From assembly GCA_016185465.1 (NCBI GenBank), contig JACPNO010000067.1, positions 1-57,543 on the forward strand: 57,543 bases of DNA, read 5' to 3'. The position numbers were made by a program, and so were the translations under genes. This document shows positions 7,455 to 16,185 of the stretch, one piece after another. This DNA is from Candidatus Solibacter usitatus (GTDB lineage Bacteria > Acidobacteriota > Terriglobia > Bryobacterales > Bryobacteraceae). The first letter of the stretch is position 1, and each line of letters opens with the position of its first letter. Under the pieces are notes generated by a model. It saw only the letters and a program-made list of their open reading frames with translations, made no database searches and was not told where the DNA came from.

Positions 7455-8411
7455 GTGGCAGCCGTCCTCGAGCTTCGCGAACTGAGCCAGCAATACCCCG
7501 GGCATCGCGCCTTGAACGGCGTTTCGCTCGAGATTCCCCAGGGCAGCTTCTATTCGCTGCTAGGGCCTTCCGGCTGCGGCAAGACCACCACGCTTCGCCT
7601 GATCGCCGGCTTTGAAGAACCAACCAGCGGCGAGGTCCGCCTCGGCGGCGTTTGTGTGAACGGGCGGCCGCCCTATGAACGCAACGTCAGCACGGTATTC
7701 CAGAGCTATGCGTTGTTCCCGCATATGACGGTTGAAGGCAATGTGGAATTCGGGCTGCGCCAGCAAGGCGCCTCGGAACCGGCGGCGAGCGTCGCGCGCA
7801 TCCTGGAATTGATGGAGCTAAGCGGCAAACAGAAACGGTATCCAGCCGAGCTCTCTGGCGGCGAGCGTCAGCGTGTGGCTCTGGCGCGGTCTCTCGTGCT
7901 GGCGCCGCAACTTCTCCTGCTCGACGAGCCGCTGGCGGCGCTCGATCCCAAACTCCGCAAGCAGATGCGCCACGAATTGAAAGAGCTGCAGCGCCGCGTG
8001 GGCATTACGTTTCTGTTCGTCACCCACGATCAGGAAGAGGCCCTGGCCATGTCCGATTCGATCGCCGTCATGAATCACGGCCGCATCGAGCAGGTGGGCT
8101 CGCCCGAGGATGTTTATTTGCGGCCGGCAACGCGCTTCGTGGCCGGGTTTTTGGGCGCGGTGAACTGGATCGATGGCATCGGATTGCGCCCCGAAGTTAC
8201 TGGCATCGCGCGCCAGGCTCCAGCCGGCGCGGTCTCGCGCGCGGCGACGGTGGTGCATTCCACCTTTCTGGGAAACTGCATCCAGGTGATGGCCCGGCTC
8301 GACTCGGGCGAGCAGGCGGTGGCGGAATTGGCTCGCGGCAATGGCGCTTTCCACACCGGCGAAGCCGTGCATCTCTACTGGAAGCCGGCCGACGAAATGC
8401 GCTTTCCATGA
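7455..8411 (+). CDS. potA: Polyamine-type ABC transporter ATP-binding protein
   Basis: The 318-residue ATPase has Walker A GPSGCGKTT (about 38-46), a Q-loop in VFQSYALFPHMT, signature LSGGERQRVALARSL, Walker B LLLLDEPLAALDP and switch histidine FVTHDQEEA. A shorter C-terminal TOBE-like regulatory domain contains LRPE and LYWKPADEM. This is the PotA/spermidine-putrescine class. I reject the long upstream extension because homology begins at VLELRELSQQYPG, right after GTG 7455. It is the first gene of a four-gene operon, with a four-base overlap (ATGA) to the next. Confidence 0.9.
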   Translation: MAAVLELRELSQQYPGHRALNGVSLEIPQGSFYSLLGPSGCGKTTTLRLIAGFEEPTSGEVRLGGVCVNGRPPYERNVSTVFQSYALFPHMTVEGNVEFGLRQQGASEPAASVARILELMELSGKQKRYPAELSGGERQRVALARSLVLAPQLLLLDEPLAALDPKLRKQMRHELKELQRRVGITFLFVTHDQEEALAMSDSIAVMNHGRIEQVGSPEDVYLRPATRFVAGFLGAVNWIDGIGLRPEVTGIARQAPAGAVSRAATVVHSTFLGNCIQVMARLDSGEQAVAELARGNGAFHTGEAVHLYWKPADEMRFP

Positions 8412-9238
8412 GCCGGCTGCGCTTCTGGTTCCTGCTGCCGGCGCGGGTGTGGCTGATTTTTCTGTTCGCCTTCCCGCTGGCCATCGTGTGCGCATACAGC
8501 TTGCTGGAGCGCGGAACCTACGGCGGCGTCGAGCTTCCCTGGACGTTGGAAAACTACCAGCGTCTTTTCGACCCGCTCTATGGCGTCATCTTTCTGCGCA
8601 GCTTTGGCCTCGCGCTGGCGGCGACGGCCATCTGCCTGCTGCTGGCGTTTCCGCTCGCGTTATTCATCTCCAGGGCCGGACCGCGCAAGAATCTGTACCT
8701 GCACCTGGTGATCCTACCGTTCTGGACCAGCTTTCTGGTGCGCACGTACGCCTGGCTGTTTTTGCTGCGCGACACCGGGCTGCTCAACACGCTGCTTCAG
8801 AAAATGAAACTGATTTCCCAACCGCTGCCGCTGTTATATAACGACGGCGCCGTGCTGCTGGGCCTGGTCTACGGTTTTCTGCCGTTCATGGTGTTGCCTT
8901 TGTACGCGACGCTCGAGCGCCTGGATCCGGTGCTGCTCGAAGCGGCGGCGGATCTCGGCGCGCGGCCCTGGACGGTCTTCTACCGCGTGATCGTGCCGCT
9001 GGCAGGTCCCGGGATCTGGGCGGGATCGGCGCTGGTCTTCATCCCGTGCTTGGGAGCCTATCTCACGCCGGATTTGCTTGGCGGCGGCAAGACGGTGATG
9101 ATCGGCAATCTGGTGCAGAACCAGTTCACGACCGCGCGCGACTGGCCGTTCGGCGCGGCTGCGTCGCTCGCGCTGATGGCGTTGGCTGCAGGGCTGCTAG
9201 CGGTTTTCATGCGCAGCCGGAGCAGGGAATTTCTGTGA
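8408..9238 (+). CDS. potB: Polyamine-type ABC transporter permease, PotB-like
   Basis: The 276-residue inner-membrane protein has six predicted hydrophobic segments. The cytoplasmic EAA loop is present as EAAADLGARPWTVFYRVIVP, which docks on the ATPase. The PFWTSFLVRTYAW segment is characteristic of PotB-type permeases. It couples to potA through ATGA and to the next gene through GTGA (9235-9238). With PotC it would form the membrane channel. A polyamine substrate is assumed from the family; closely related transporters also carry other small cations. Confidence 0.9.
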   Translation: MSRLRFWFLLPARVWLIFLFAFPLAIVCAYSLLERGTYGGVELPWTLENYQRLFDPLYGVIFLRSFGLALAATAICLLLAFPLALFISRAGPRKNLYLHLVILPFWTSFLVRTYAWLFLLRDTGLLNTLLQKMKLISQPLPLLYNDGAVLLGLVYGFLPFMVLPLYATLERLDPVLLEAAADLGARPWTVFYRVIVPLAGPGIWAGSALVFIPCLGAYLTPDLLGGGKTVMIGNLVQNQFTTARDWPFGAAASLALMALAAGLLAVFMRSRSREFL

Positions 9239-9993
9239 AGCGCGCGCTTGGCCTCTACGCTGCCGCGGCGTTCGCCTTCCTGCATGTGCCGCTGATCACC
9301 CTTATAGTTTTCAGCGTCAATGCCTCGCGCTTCACGCTGTGGGAAGGATTTTCGCTGCAGTGGTATCGAGCGCTGGCGCGCGACACGCAAATGCTGGAAG
9401 CTGCCTGGAACAGCGCCGTCATTGCCATGGTCTCAACCGCCATCGCGACCGTGGCCGGCACGCTCGCCGCTTACGGACTTTGGAAACGTGCCTCCCGCGT
9501 GCTCACGGGAGCGCTGTATCTGTCGCTGGTGACGCCGGAAATTGTCATGGGCATTTCGCTGCTGGCTTTCTTCCAGTGGATGTTCCGCTGGCTCGGCTGG
9601 CAATTGGGACTGCACACGGTGATGCTGGCGCATGTGGCGTTCTCGATCGCCTACGTGGCTGTCGTGGTGGCGGCGCGCCTGCGCACGCTCGATCGCGGCC
9701 TGGAAGAAGCTGCCATGGACCTGGGCGCAACTGAATGGGGAGCATTCCGCCAGGTGACTTTGCCCCTCCTGGCTCCCGGAATTACCGCCGCCGCGCTGCT
9801 CTCGCTCACGATTTCTTTCGACGATTACGTCATCACGAGTTTAGTGGCCGGTGTGGACTCGGAAACCCTGCCCATGGTGATTTACGCCATGGCCCGCCGC
9901 GGCGCCAACCCTTCGATCAATGCGATTTCGACGGTGATCGTGCTCTTCTTTGGGACGCTGATCCTGATTTCCGAGCGCATGAGGAAAGCATGA
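9235..9993 (+). CDS. potC: Polyamine-type ABC transporter permease, PotC-like
   Basis: The 252-residue permease starts at GTG 9235, which overlaps the preceding TGA by four bases. Hydrophobic segments begin at LYAAAAFAFLHVPLITLIVF. The EAA loop reads EEAAMDLGATEWGAFRQVTLP, and the SFDDYVITSLVAG stretch is a signature of PotC. A longer ORF upstream in the same frame lies inside potB and is not supported. It ends in ATGA shared with the binding-protein gene. Confidence 0.9.
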   Translation: MKRALGLYAAAAFAFLHVPLITLIVFSVNASRFTLWEGFSLQWYRALARDTQMLEAAWNSAVIAMVSTAIATVAGTLAAYGLWKRASRVLTGALYLSLVTPEIVMGISLLAFFQWMFRWLGWQLGLHTVMLAHVAFSIAYVAVVVAARLRTLDRGLEEAAMDLGATEWGAFRQVTLPLLAPGITAAALLSLTISFDDYVITSLVAGVDSETLPMVIYAMARRGANPSINAISTVIVLFFGTLILISERMRKA

Positions 9994-10625
9994 ACCGGCG
10001 AAGCTTTTTGCTGGGCGCGCCTGCGCTGGCGTCCTGCGCGGATCGCCGCCGCCGTCTCAACGTGCTCAATTTTTCCGATTACATTGCGCCCGACACCGTC
10101 CCGAACTTCGAGGCAGAGAGCGGAGCGCGCGTGCGCTACACCGTGGCCGAGACCAATGAGGAAATCCTGGCGCGCGTGATGAACGGCAATTCCGGCTGGG
10201 ACGTCATTTTCATAACCCACAATCGTATTGGGCCCATGCGCGAACTCGGCCTGCTGGCCCGCATCGATCGCCGCAAGCTTTCTAATCTGGATAATCTGAG
10301 CGCCGAATTCCGCTCGCCACCCTGGGATCGCGCGCTTGATTGGGGCGTTCCTTACATGTGGCAGTCGAGCGGTATTTGCAGCGAACTGGCGCACGAGTTT
10401 ATCAACTACCTGCTGCGGCCCGCTGTGGCGGTGGCTATCGTCACCTCCGCTAAAACGGCAACTGCCAATGGACGCGCGCAAGCCATGCTGCCGGCCGCGC
10501 TGCGTGACAATCCGGCGCTCTATCCTCCGCCCGACGTGTTTCAGCGCGGCGAATGGGCGGCCACGCTGCCGCCTGCCACTCAGCGTTTACGCGACCGGCT
10601 GTGGACCGAGATCAAGTCGGCGTAG
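9990..10625 (+). CDS. potD: PotD-like substrate-binding protein with a large internal deletion
   Basis: The frame encodes 211 residues, against about 320-350 for intact PotD proteins. The N-terminal half is normal: MNRRSFLLGAPALASCA (Tat/lipoprotein-like leader), LNVLNFSDYIAPDTVPNFE, and DVIFITHN, up to WGVPYMWQSSGI. It then jumps directly to ELAHEFINYLLRPAVA, the C-terminal segment that in PotD lies about 120 residues further on, and finishes normally with LYPPPDVFQRGEW. The missing block contains one lobe and most of the polyamine-contacting Trp/Asp/Glu residues known from E. coli PotD. The frame stays open across the junction near 10370-10385. Either the protein is a non-binding remnant or the assembly lost an in-frame piece. 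Confidence 0.85.
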   Translation: MNRRSFLLGAPALASCADRRRRLNVLNFSDYIAPDTVPNFEAESGARVRYTVAETNEEILARVMNGNSGWDVIFITHNRIGPMRELGLLARIDRRKLSNLDNLSAEFRSPPWDRALDWGVPYMWQSSGICSELAHEFINYLLRPAVAVAIVTSAKTATANGRAQAMLPAALRDNPALYPPPDVFQRGEWAATLPPATQRLRDRLWTEIKSA

Positions 10626-10635
10626 AGTAGTAGAT

Positions 10636-12015
10636 ATGCTGTTCGCCCTCGTACTGGCTCTGGCCGCGCCCGCCGACTGGGTCCCGGCGCGCTGGAAATC
10701 TCTGGAAACCAAAACTCTGGAACTGGTTTCCGGCACGCCGATCAATTGTCTGCTGCTCGAATGGAACGCCGCCGGAAAAACGCAGCTTCCCGGATTTGCC
10801 GCCGCCGCTACGGGGCGCAGCGTAGCTACGCTGGCCGTAATTCGTCCCGGCGCGGACCCCGTCGAAGCCGCTCGCGATGCGATGCGCGCCAAGGTTTCGG
10901 GCATCGTGTTAGAAGGCGATTTTCCCGCCGGCACGGCCGGGCGCGTGCGCGATTCGCTCGCCGATTTCAAGGCGCCGGTTATCGAGATCACCGCCCGCAG
11001 CGCCATGAAATTGGATAGCAGCTCGCCGGTCGTGGGGACGAACCAGGGCGTTTGGCCGGGAATTCAAGTGCTCAAAGATGGCGCCGCCAAGGCCGGTCCA
11101 TCGGGCTCGCCATGGATCGACACCAACTCCGGATTTCTGCGCGCGGCCGGCGCGTTCGGCCACACCGTTTGGCTGGGGAATCTTCCGCCGCCGAACACGG
11201 TAGTCACGGGGGACCGTTATTTGCAGGCAATCGGCGATGCCGCGACAGCCGGCGCGCGCTGGATTATCGCGTTGGATGACGATTTCTCGCGTCGTCTCTA
11301 TCAGAACGACGCGAGCGCTCTCCGCGACTGGCGGCGCATCACCGAGCTTTTGAAATTTTACGAAGGGCACGCGGACTGGCGGTCGTTCCGTCCCGCCGGA
11401 CGCTTGGCGGTGGTGCAGAGCGCCGAAAACGGAGCGTTCCTTTCGGGCGGCATTCTGGATATGATTGGCGCGCGCCACACACCGGTGCGCGCCGTGCCGC
11501 CGCAAAAGCTGACGCAGGAAGTGCTGGCAGGCGCGTCCATGACGGTGGATGTGGAGAGCGACAGTCTTAGCGCGGAACAGCGCGATGTGCTGCGGAGCTT
11601 TACCCGCTCCGGCGGGACACTGCTCTCCGCGCCCAAGGGATGGAAGAGCCCGGCGCCATCCACGCCCGATCAAATCACGCTGGATGAAAAAGAACTGAAG
11701 CGCCTCGACGAGATTTGGCACGATATCAACGCTATGATCGGACGGCGCAACCTGGGTGCGCGCCTGTTCAATGTGTCGACGATGCTGTCCAACCTGCTGA
11801 CCTCCGCCGACGGAAAAGAATTGCTCGTTCACTTAGTGAACTACGCCAGCTACCCAGTGGATTCGATCACGGTGCATTTGCTGGGCGATTGGAAGCACGC
11901 GCGACTGTACACGCCCGATGGCAAGGAGCGCGAGCTCGAAGTTTACAAGAATGACGAAGGCACGGGCGTGGACATCGACCTGGTTTCCGTTTGCGCTACG
12001 TTGCGATTAGAGTAA
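10636..12015 (+). CDS. Exported protein of unknown function, glycoside-hydrolase-like fold suspected
   Basis: The 459-residue protein starts at ATG 10636 with a short signal peptide (MLFALVLALAAPA). I do not recognise the family. The first half alternates strand- and helix-like segments (ATLAVIRPGADP, VSGIVLEGDFPAG, WIIALDDDFSRRL). The middle has a GATase-like stretch (GRLAVVQSAENGAFLSG, then VLRSFTRSGGTLLSAPKGW). The tail (ELLVHLVNYASYPVDSITVHLLG, ARLYTPDGKERELEVY) resembles the beta-sandwich at the end of some glycosidases. It begins 10 bases after the truncated potD gene, so it may be in that operon. A weak TAGAGT seven bases upstream could alternatively start its own transcript. Confidence 0.7.
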   Translation: MLFALVLALAAPADWVPARWKSLETKTLELVSGTPINCLLLEWNAAGKTQLPGFAAAATGRSVATLAVIRPGADPVEAARDAMRAKVSGIVLEGDFPAGTAGRVRDSLADFKAPVIEITARSAMKLDSSSPVVGTNQGVWPGIQVLKDGAAKAGPSGSPWIDTNSGFLRAAGAFGHTVWLGNLPPPNTVVTGDRYLQAIGDAATAGARWIIALDDDFSRRLYQNDASALRDWRRITELLKFYEGHADWRSFRPAGRLAVVQSAENGAFLSGGILDMIGARHTPVRAVPPQKLTQEVLAGASMTVDVESDSLSAEQRDVLRSFTRSGGTLLSAPKGWKSPAPSTPDQITLDEKELKRLDEIWHDINAMIGRRNLGARLFNVSTMLSNLLTSADGKELLVHLVNYASYPVDSITVHLLGDWKHARLYTPDGKERELEVYKNDEGTGVDIDLVSVCATLRLE

Positions 12016-12027
12016 CCGGAGAACCGG

Positions 12028-14187
12028 CTAATGGCGGCAAGGGCTGTCTGTCCTTAGTTGAGAAATCCTTCTAATCTCAGGCTCGCCCAGGGCGCGATTG
12101 TAGAAAACGATTTCGTCGACCCGCCCGGCAAGGTGCGCGCTTCTTTCGTGGGTGGAACCCAAGCAGACATCGCCCCAAAACCTAATTGGATCTGCTTTGG
12201 GAACAGCTACGCTCCCCATCAACGTACCGTTAATGTACAGCCGCCGCTCGCCGGCATCAACGACCACGGCGTAGTGGTTCCAAGTTTCAGCGGTTACTGG
12301 ACTCGTACTATGAACCGCCTGCCCTGGCGAGGTATCACCGGCGATTTCCAGGACGATTCGGTTGTCGGGCGACTTGAACAGCCGGTGGCCGGGACCTCTC
12401 AGAGCATTTGCACGTTCCAGGAGAGTCATCTCACCCTGAAGGGCGTCGAATTTGACAAATAGCGACTCGGTCCAGGAATCACCGCAGTCTCCACAAGCCG
12501 CCCATGGGCGCGCGCGTAGCATGCTGTCCTTCCCGTTGAGGCGGAGTGCCTGGCCGATCAAACCGGGCACGAATGTTACATCGCCCTCCGGTACCAGGCG
12601 CTCTACTTGCCGGACGTCGTCGAAGCTTCCATCGCCCGGGTAGAGGTTGAACTGGCCTTCCTCCGGAGGCAAACACGGTTGATCCAGCGTCTTGAGAACC
12701 AGCAGGCCGGCGGGTTGAACCACTACCGCGCGCCTGCCCGTGGCGTCGAACACCACCTGGCCGTAGGATTCCCTTGCGTCTGCGTATGTTTCTAGAACTG
12801 CCTGTTTCGACACGTCCAACACAGTTAACCCCGGGCCCGAGAAGACGAGCCGCCGGCCGTCCGGAACAAACGTGCCTTCCTGGTTGGTCTCACCCTTAAC
12901 CAAATTCACTTCCCTCGCGAATGTGCGGACGATCGTGCGATCGGCGGAGCGGAGCAGATGAGAGGCAATCCCCGGAACGATTGGACAGCCAATGTGATCG
13001 TACGACGGCGCCGAGCACGCATCTTGTCCATTCAGCAATACGAATGGGCTCCCGGGCGCGAAGGATACAGAGCTCCCAACCATTGGAGGACCCGTAACAA
13101 TCGCGACCCTCCGTTCCGACTCGACATCGTAGACCTCGACCGAATCATGACCACGATGGCCACCCGGCCCGCCGCATTGGTAGCTCACAAACAGTTCGCG
13201 CCCACTCGGATCAATCCCCACGTATTCCGGACAAGCAATTTCAGAAAGAAGCCTGATTTCACCACTGACCATGGAAATGCGCTTAAGGCCGGCAGCCCCC
13301 ATGGCCAGGAACACCTTTTTTTCATCGGGCGTGACCGCCAGGTTGCGGACCGGACCACCGGTGGCAAAAATCCGTTCGAGAACGCGGTCTTGCTCCGCGT
13401 CCACAACCATCACCCCATCTGTGGAAGAACCGATATAGATTCGTTCCCCGTGCCGAGTCATCACCGCCGTATTTGCATGCAATGGGAGTATGAGAGTCCG
13501 CTTTACGGAATTGTCTAAAAGTCCCACCACTGTGATTGTCTTTGCCCCGCGTTCGATCGCATAGACCTTTGTTCCACTAGGATTCATAAGAACTTGACCT
13601 GGCATGCGATCCAGCTTGATCACAGCGGGCCGGCAGCCTTCACAAGTAAGCAGTGCGAGCAGACGGCCGGCCGCCGGAACGGATGAAACTGGCGCGGTTA
13701 ACTGGTTCAGCCGAAGCGCGAATAACGCACCGGCTATCGCGAGTACACTAGCGATTAGCGGCGTCAAGGCAAATCGGAAGGGCCCTCGATCCGCGGGTGG
13801 TCCCGGAATTCCGGGATCGGCCCCTGGCACCTCTGCCGGCGGTTCCTGTGTGGATGCTGGTTCCCAACTCTCCTGAACCATGCCGATAAACTGGTACCCC
13901 CGTTTGGGGACGGTCTTGATGATTTCTCTCCCAATCGCCCTGCGCAAGCTCGTGATCTGCGTATGCAGGTTGCTGGTCTCTACGATGCAATCCGCCCACA
14001 CGCTTTTCAAGAGATCTTCGGTGCTGACCACCTGGCCGGCATTCTGAACCAGTACCAGCAACAGGTCCACCGCCTTGGGCGCAACTTGGAGAACTTGGTC
14101 ACCGCGCCGCAGAACGCCTTCCGCCTCGCTCAATCGAAAAGGGCCGAACTCGTAAAAGTGCTTCCGATTGTTGCTGATCGAAGACAT
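12028..14187 (-). CDS. Membrane-anchored winged-helix regulator with beta-propeller and LamG domain
   Basis: The 719-residue protein has three parts. Residues about 10-105 are an OmpR/PhoB-type winged helix as in CadC and ToxR (FGPFRLSEAEGVLRRG, APKAVDLLLVLVQNAG, LRRAIG, KTVPKRGYQFIG). A single TM segment (about 137-160, LIASVLAIAGALFAL) follows. The outer part contains YVTN/WD-like propeller repeats (RNLAVTPDEKKVFLAMG, VFVPDGRRLVFSGPG) and from about 545 a LamG/concanavalin-like sandwich (ETWNHYAVVVDAGERRLYINGT, GRVDEIVFYNRAL). This would be a one-component regulator whose extracytoplasmic part senses a ligand. Its target is unknown; the divergent secreted propeller gene at 14396 is the obvious candidate. 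AATAAT lies 5 bases before the ATG. Confidence 0.85.
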   Translation of the reverse strand: MSSISNNRKHFYEFGPFRLSEAEGVLRRGDQVLQVAPKAVDLLLVLVQNAGQVVSTEDLLKSVWADCIVETSNLHTQITSLRRAIGREIIKTVPKRGYQFIGMVQESWEPASTQEPPAEVPGADPGIPGPPADRGPFRFALTPLIASVLAIAGALFALRLNQLTAPVSSVPAAGRLLALLTCEGCRPAVIKLDRMPGQVLMNPSGTKVYAIERGAKTITVVGLLDNSVKRTLILPLHANTAVMTRHGERIYIGSSTDGVMVVDAEQDRVLERIFATGGPVRNLAVTPDEKKVFLAMGAAGLKRISMVSGEIRLLSEIACPEYVGIDPSGRELFVSYQCGGPGGHRGHDSVEVYDVESERRVAIVTGPPMVGSSVSFAPGSPFVLLNGQDACSAPSYDHIGCPIVPGIASHLLRSADRTIVRTFAREVNLVKGETNQEGTFVPDGRRLVFSGPGLTVLDVSKQAVLETYADARESYGQVVFDATGRRAVVVQPAGLLVLKTLDQPCLPPEEGQFNLYPGDGSFDDVRQVERLVPEGDVTFVPGLIGQALRLNGKDSMLRARPWAACGDCGDSWTESLFVKFDALQGEMTLLERANALRGPGHRLFKSPDNRIVLEIAGDTSPGQAVHSTSPVTAETWNHYAVVVDAGERRLYINGTLMGSVAVPKADPIRFWGDVCLGSTHERSAHLAGRVDEIVFYNRALGEPEIRRISQLRTDSPCRH

Positions 14188-14395
14188 TAGGAATTATTCA
14201 GGAAACTTTTCGGCCGTTCTTCGAGGGATCGAGCTATTCTTCTTCACTCTCACCCATGCTGAAACATCCATGGTCTTGCCGCGGCTGTCAGATCGTGCGC
14301 TGCGCCGGCCATTTTGTTTCGGTCTGGTCACTTTGTTCGTGCTTTAGAAACTACAACGTTTACGCCATTCGCGCAAATGCGCAAAGGAGAAATTT

Positions 14396-16072
14396 ATGAC
14401 ACGCTCGGTCTTCGTAGGTCTGTTGTTGGCAGCAAGCGCAGTGTCCCAGGCCCAAGTCACGTTTAGCGAGTATGCAATTCCTTCACCAAGCAGCGGACCA
14501 TATTCAAGCACTCCTGGCCCAGACGGTAATGTCTGGTTCACAGAGCACGATCAGAACAAGATCGGGAGAATTACACCAGCCGGTGTGATCACCGAGTTCC
14601 CAGTACCGACAAGCAGCGGGACCCTGGAGCAAATCGTTACCGGGCCAGACGGCAACCTGTGGTTCACCGATTTCTCGGGACAAACCATCTGGAGGATGAC
14701 TACTGCCGGAGTTACCACGCCATTTGCAACCGGCGGCAATCCGGAGGGGATCACTGCGGGGCCGGACGGCAATTTGTGGTTCACACAAAGAAGCGGGAAC
14801 AAGATAGCGAGAATCACACTGAGCGGGGTCATTACGGAGTTTCAGGTCCCAACACCGAACTGTCAACCGTATGGCATAACTGCGGGGCCGGACGGTAATA
14901 TTTGGTTCACGGAAGTGGAGGATACGGTCCACCAAATTGGGCGAATGACGCTGGCAGGTGTGTTCACGGAATTTCTGATCCCCACAGCCAGTAGCGCCCC
15001 ATATGCCATCGTACCTGGCCCGGACGGTAACCTGTGGTTCACAGAAAGCGCTCCTCTAGCGAATCAAATTGGGAGAATAACTCTCGCCGGTGACATCACG
15101 GAGTTTCCTATCCCAACGGCGGGTGGCGCTCCCGTTGAGATCACTGCGGGCCCGGACGGCAATATGTGGTTCACAGAGCACAACGGGAACAATATCGGAC
15201 GAATCACACTGAGCGGGGTGATCACTGAGTTCCCAGTGCCCACCGCGAGCAGCCAGCCCTGGTCGATCAGAACCGGACCAGATGGTAATCTGTGGTTCAC
15301 AGAGATCTCCGCAAACCAGATCGCCAAAGCAATTATCCCGATATTTGATATTGTCAGCCCCGTTACATCCAATGTCTCGATCGCGCCTAGCCCGCTGGCA
15401 GTAAACACGGCTTCGTCACTCACTGCCTCCATTTCGGATGCCATGACTGGCGGCAGCAACATTGCCTCTGCCTATTACACAATTGACGGGGGCAGCTCAT
15501 TTCCGATGTTGCTCACGCCGAGCGTCGCAGTTACCACGCAAGCATCGGCCACCTTACTGCCCTTTTCACAGTCGAATGTCTATAACGTCTGCGTCTACGG
15601 TGCAGATTCGGCGGGCAACACCGGGGCCAATACCTGCATCCTGCTGCCGGTATACGATCCTAGCGGGGGCTTTGTCACCGGTGGTGGCCAAGTTGCTTCT
15701 CCAGCTGGAGCGGACCTCCTCAATACCTCGGCGGCTGGTCAAGCCACATTTGGTTTTGTCTCCAAATACCTGCCGGGAAGAAATATCCCGTCCGGCAATC
15801 TAGAGTTCCAATTCAAGAACGGCAATCTGAACTTCAAGAGCACCAGCATGGACTGGCTGGTAGTGACCGGGCAGCCGCGAGCGAAATTCCACGGAATTGG
15901 AACCGTCAATGGGACGTACACTTGTAACTTTGAAGTGGATGCATGGGCGGGATCCTTTACTGGGAATGTAGATGCCTTCGGCTTAAAAATCACCTCATGC
16001 TCGAATGGCGGGGATCGCTATAACCTGCCGGCAACGGCCTTGACCAAAGGGAGCATCATCATCCACAAGTAG
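14396..16072 (+). CDS. Secreted Vgb-like seven-repeat beta-propeller protein
   Basis: The 558-residue protein has a signal peptide (SVFVGLLLAASAVSQAQ) and seven tandem repeats of about 38 residues. Each repeat holds GPDGN-[VLIM]-WFT-[EDQ] and an IGRIT-x-G-x-ITEFPVPT block. This is the repeat of virginiamycin B lyase (streptogramin lyase) propellers. Most such secreted proteins are not lyases, and activity is not implied. A linker domain follows (about 320-420). The C-terminal domain starts at GGFVTGGGQVASPAG and includes FGFVSKYLPG and DWLVVTGQPRAKFHG, a module found at the end of many secreted proteins. A good AAAGGAG sits 7 bases before the ATG. The 208-bp gap to the divergent regulator gene would hold both promoters. 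Confidence 0.85.
   Translation: MTRSVFVGLLLAASAVSQAQVTFSEYAIPSPSSGPYSSTPGPDGNVWFTEHDQNKIGRITPAGVITEFPVPTSSGTLEQIVTGPDGNLWFTDFSGQTIWRMTTAGVTTPFATGGNPEGITAGPDGNLWFTQRSGNKIARITLSGVITEFQVPTPNCQPYGITAGPDGNIWFTEVEDTVHQIGRMTLAGVFTEFLIPTASSAPYAIVPGPDGNLWFTESAPLANQIGRITLAGDITEFPIPTAGGAPVEITAGPDGNMWFTEHNGNNIGRITLSGVITEFPVPTASSQPWSIRTGPDGNLWFTEISANQIAKAIIPIFDIVSPVTSNVSIAPSPLAVNTASSLTASISDAMTGGSNIASAYYTIDGGSSFPMLLTPSVAVTTQASATLLPFSQSNVYNVCVYGADSAGNTGANTCILLPVYDPSGGFVTGGGQVASPAGADLLNTSAAGQATFGFVSKYLPGRNIPSGNLEFQFKNGNLNFKSTSMDWLVVTGQPRAKFHGIGTVNGTYTCNFEVDAWAGSFTGNVDAFGLKITSCSNGGDRYNLPATALTKGSIIIHK
14516..15320 (+). repeat. Seven coding tandem repeats (propeller blades)
   Basis: Seven copies of a roughly 115-bp coding unit, each marked by GG(C/A/G)CC(A/G/T)GA(C/T)GG(C/T)AAT followed by a TGGTTCAC core. 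Third positions differ between copies, so the repetition is conserved at protein level and is not a recent expansion. Confidence 0.8.
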
Positions 16073-16087
16073 GGACGTAGTGCGATG

Positions 16088-16125
16088 GCCGGCAGTGCGG
16101 GGAACGGGACTCTCGCGCTGCCGGC
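16088..16125 (+). terminator. Strong hairpin after the propeller gene
   Basis: GCCGGCAGTGCG (16088-16099) pairs with CGCGCTGCCGGC (16114-16125), 12 bp with one G-T wobble and a 14-base loop. There is no T-run, so it may be an mRNA 3'-end stabiliser or a factor-assisted terminator. Confidence 0.45.
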
Positions 16126-16185
16126 GCTCTACCTCCAGACTTGTCTCCGTTTCCGTTTACCCCACCTTGCGATTAGACTAGTGGC

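Noticed and set aside
10336-10635. Open frame upstream of the gene at 10636
   Set aside because: It overlaps potD in another frame and is Cys/Arg/Thr-rich noise. The signal peptide begins at ATG 10636.
14516-15303. Regularly spaced direct repeats that could be taken for a CRISPR-like or minisatellite array
   Set aside because: The repeats are in frame within a secreted propeller protein and differ at third positions, so selection is on the protein.
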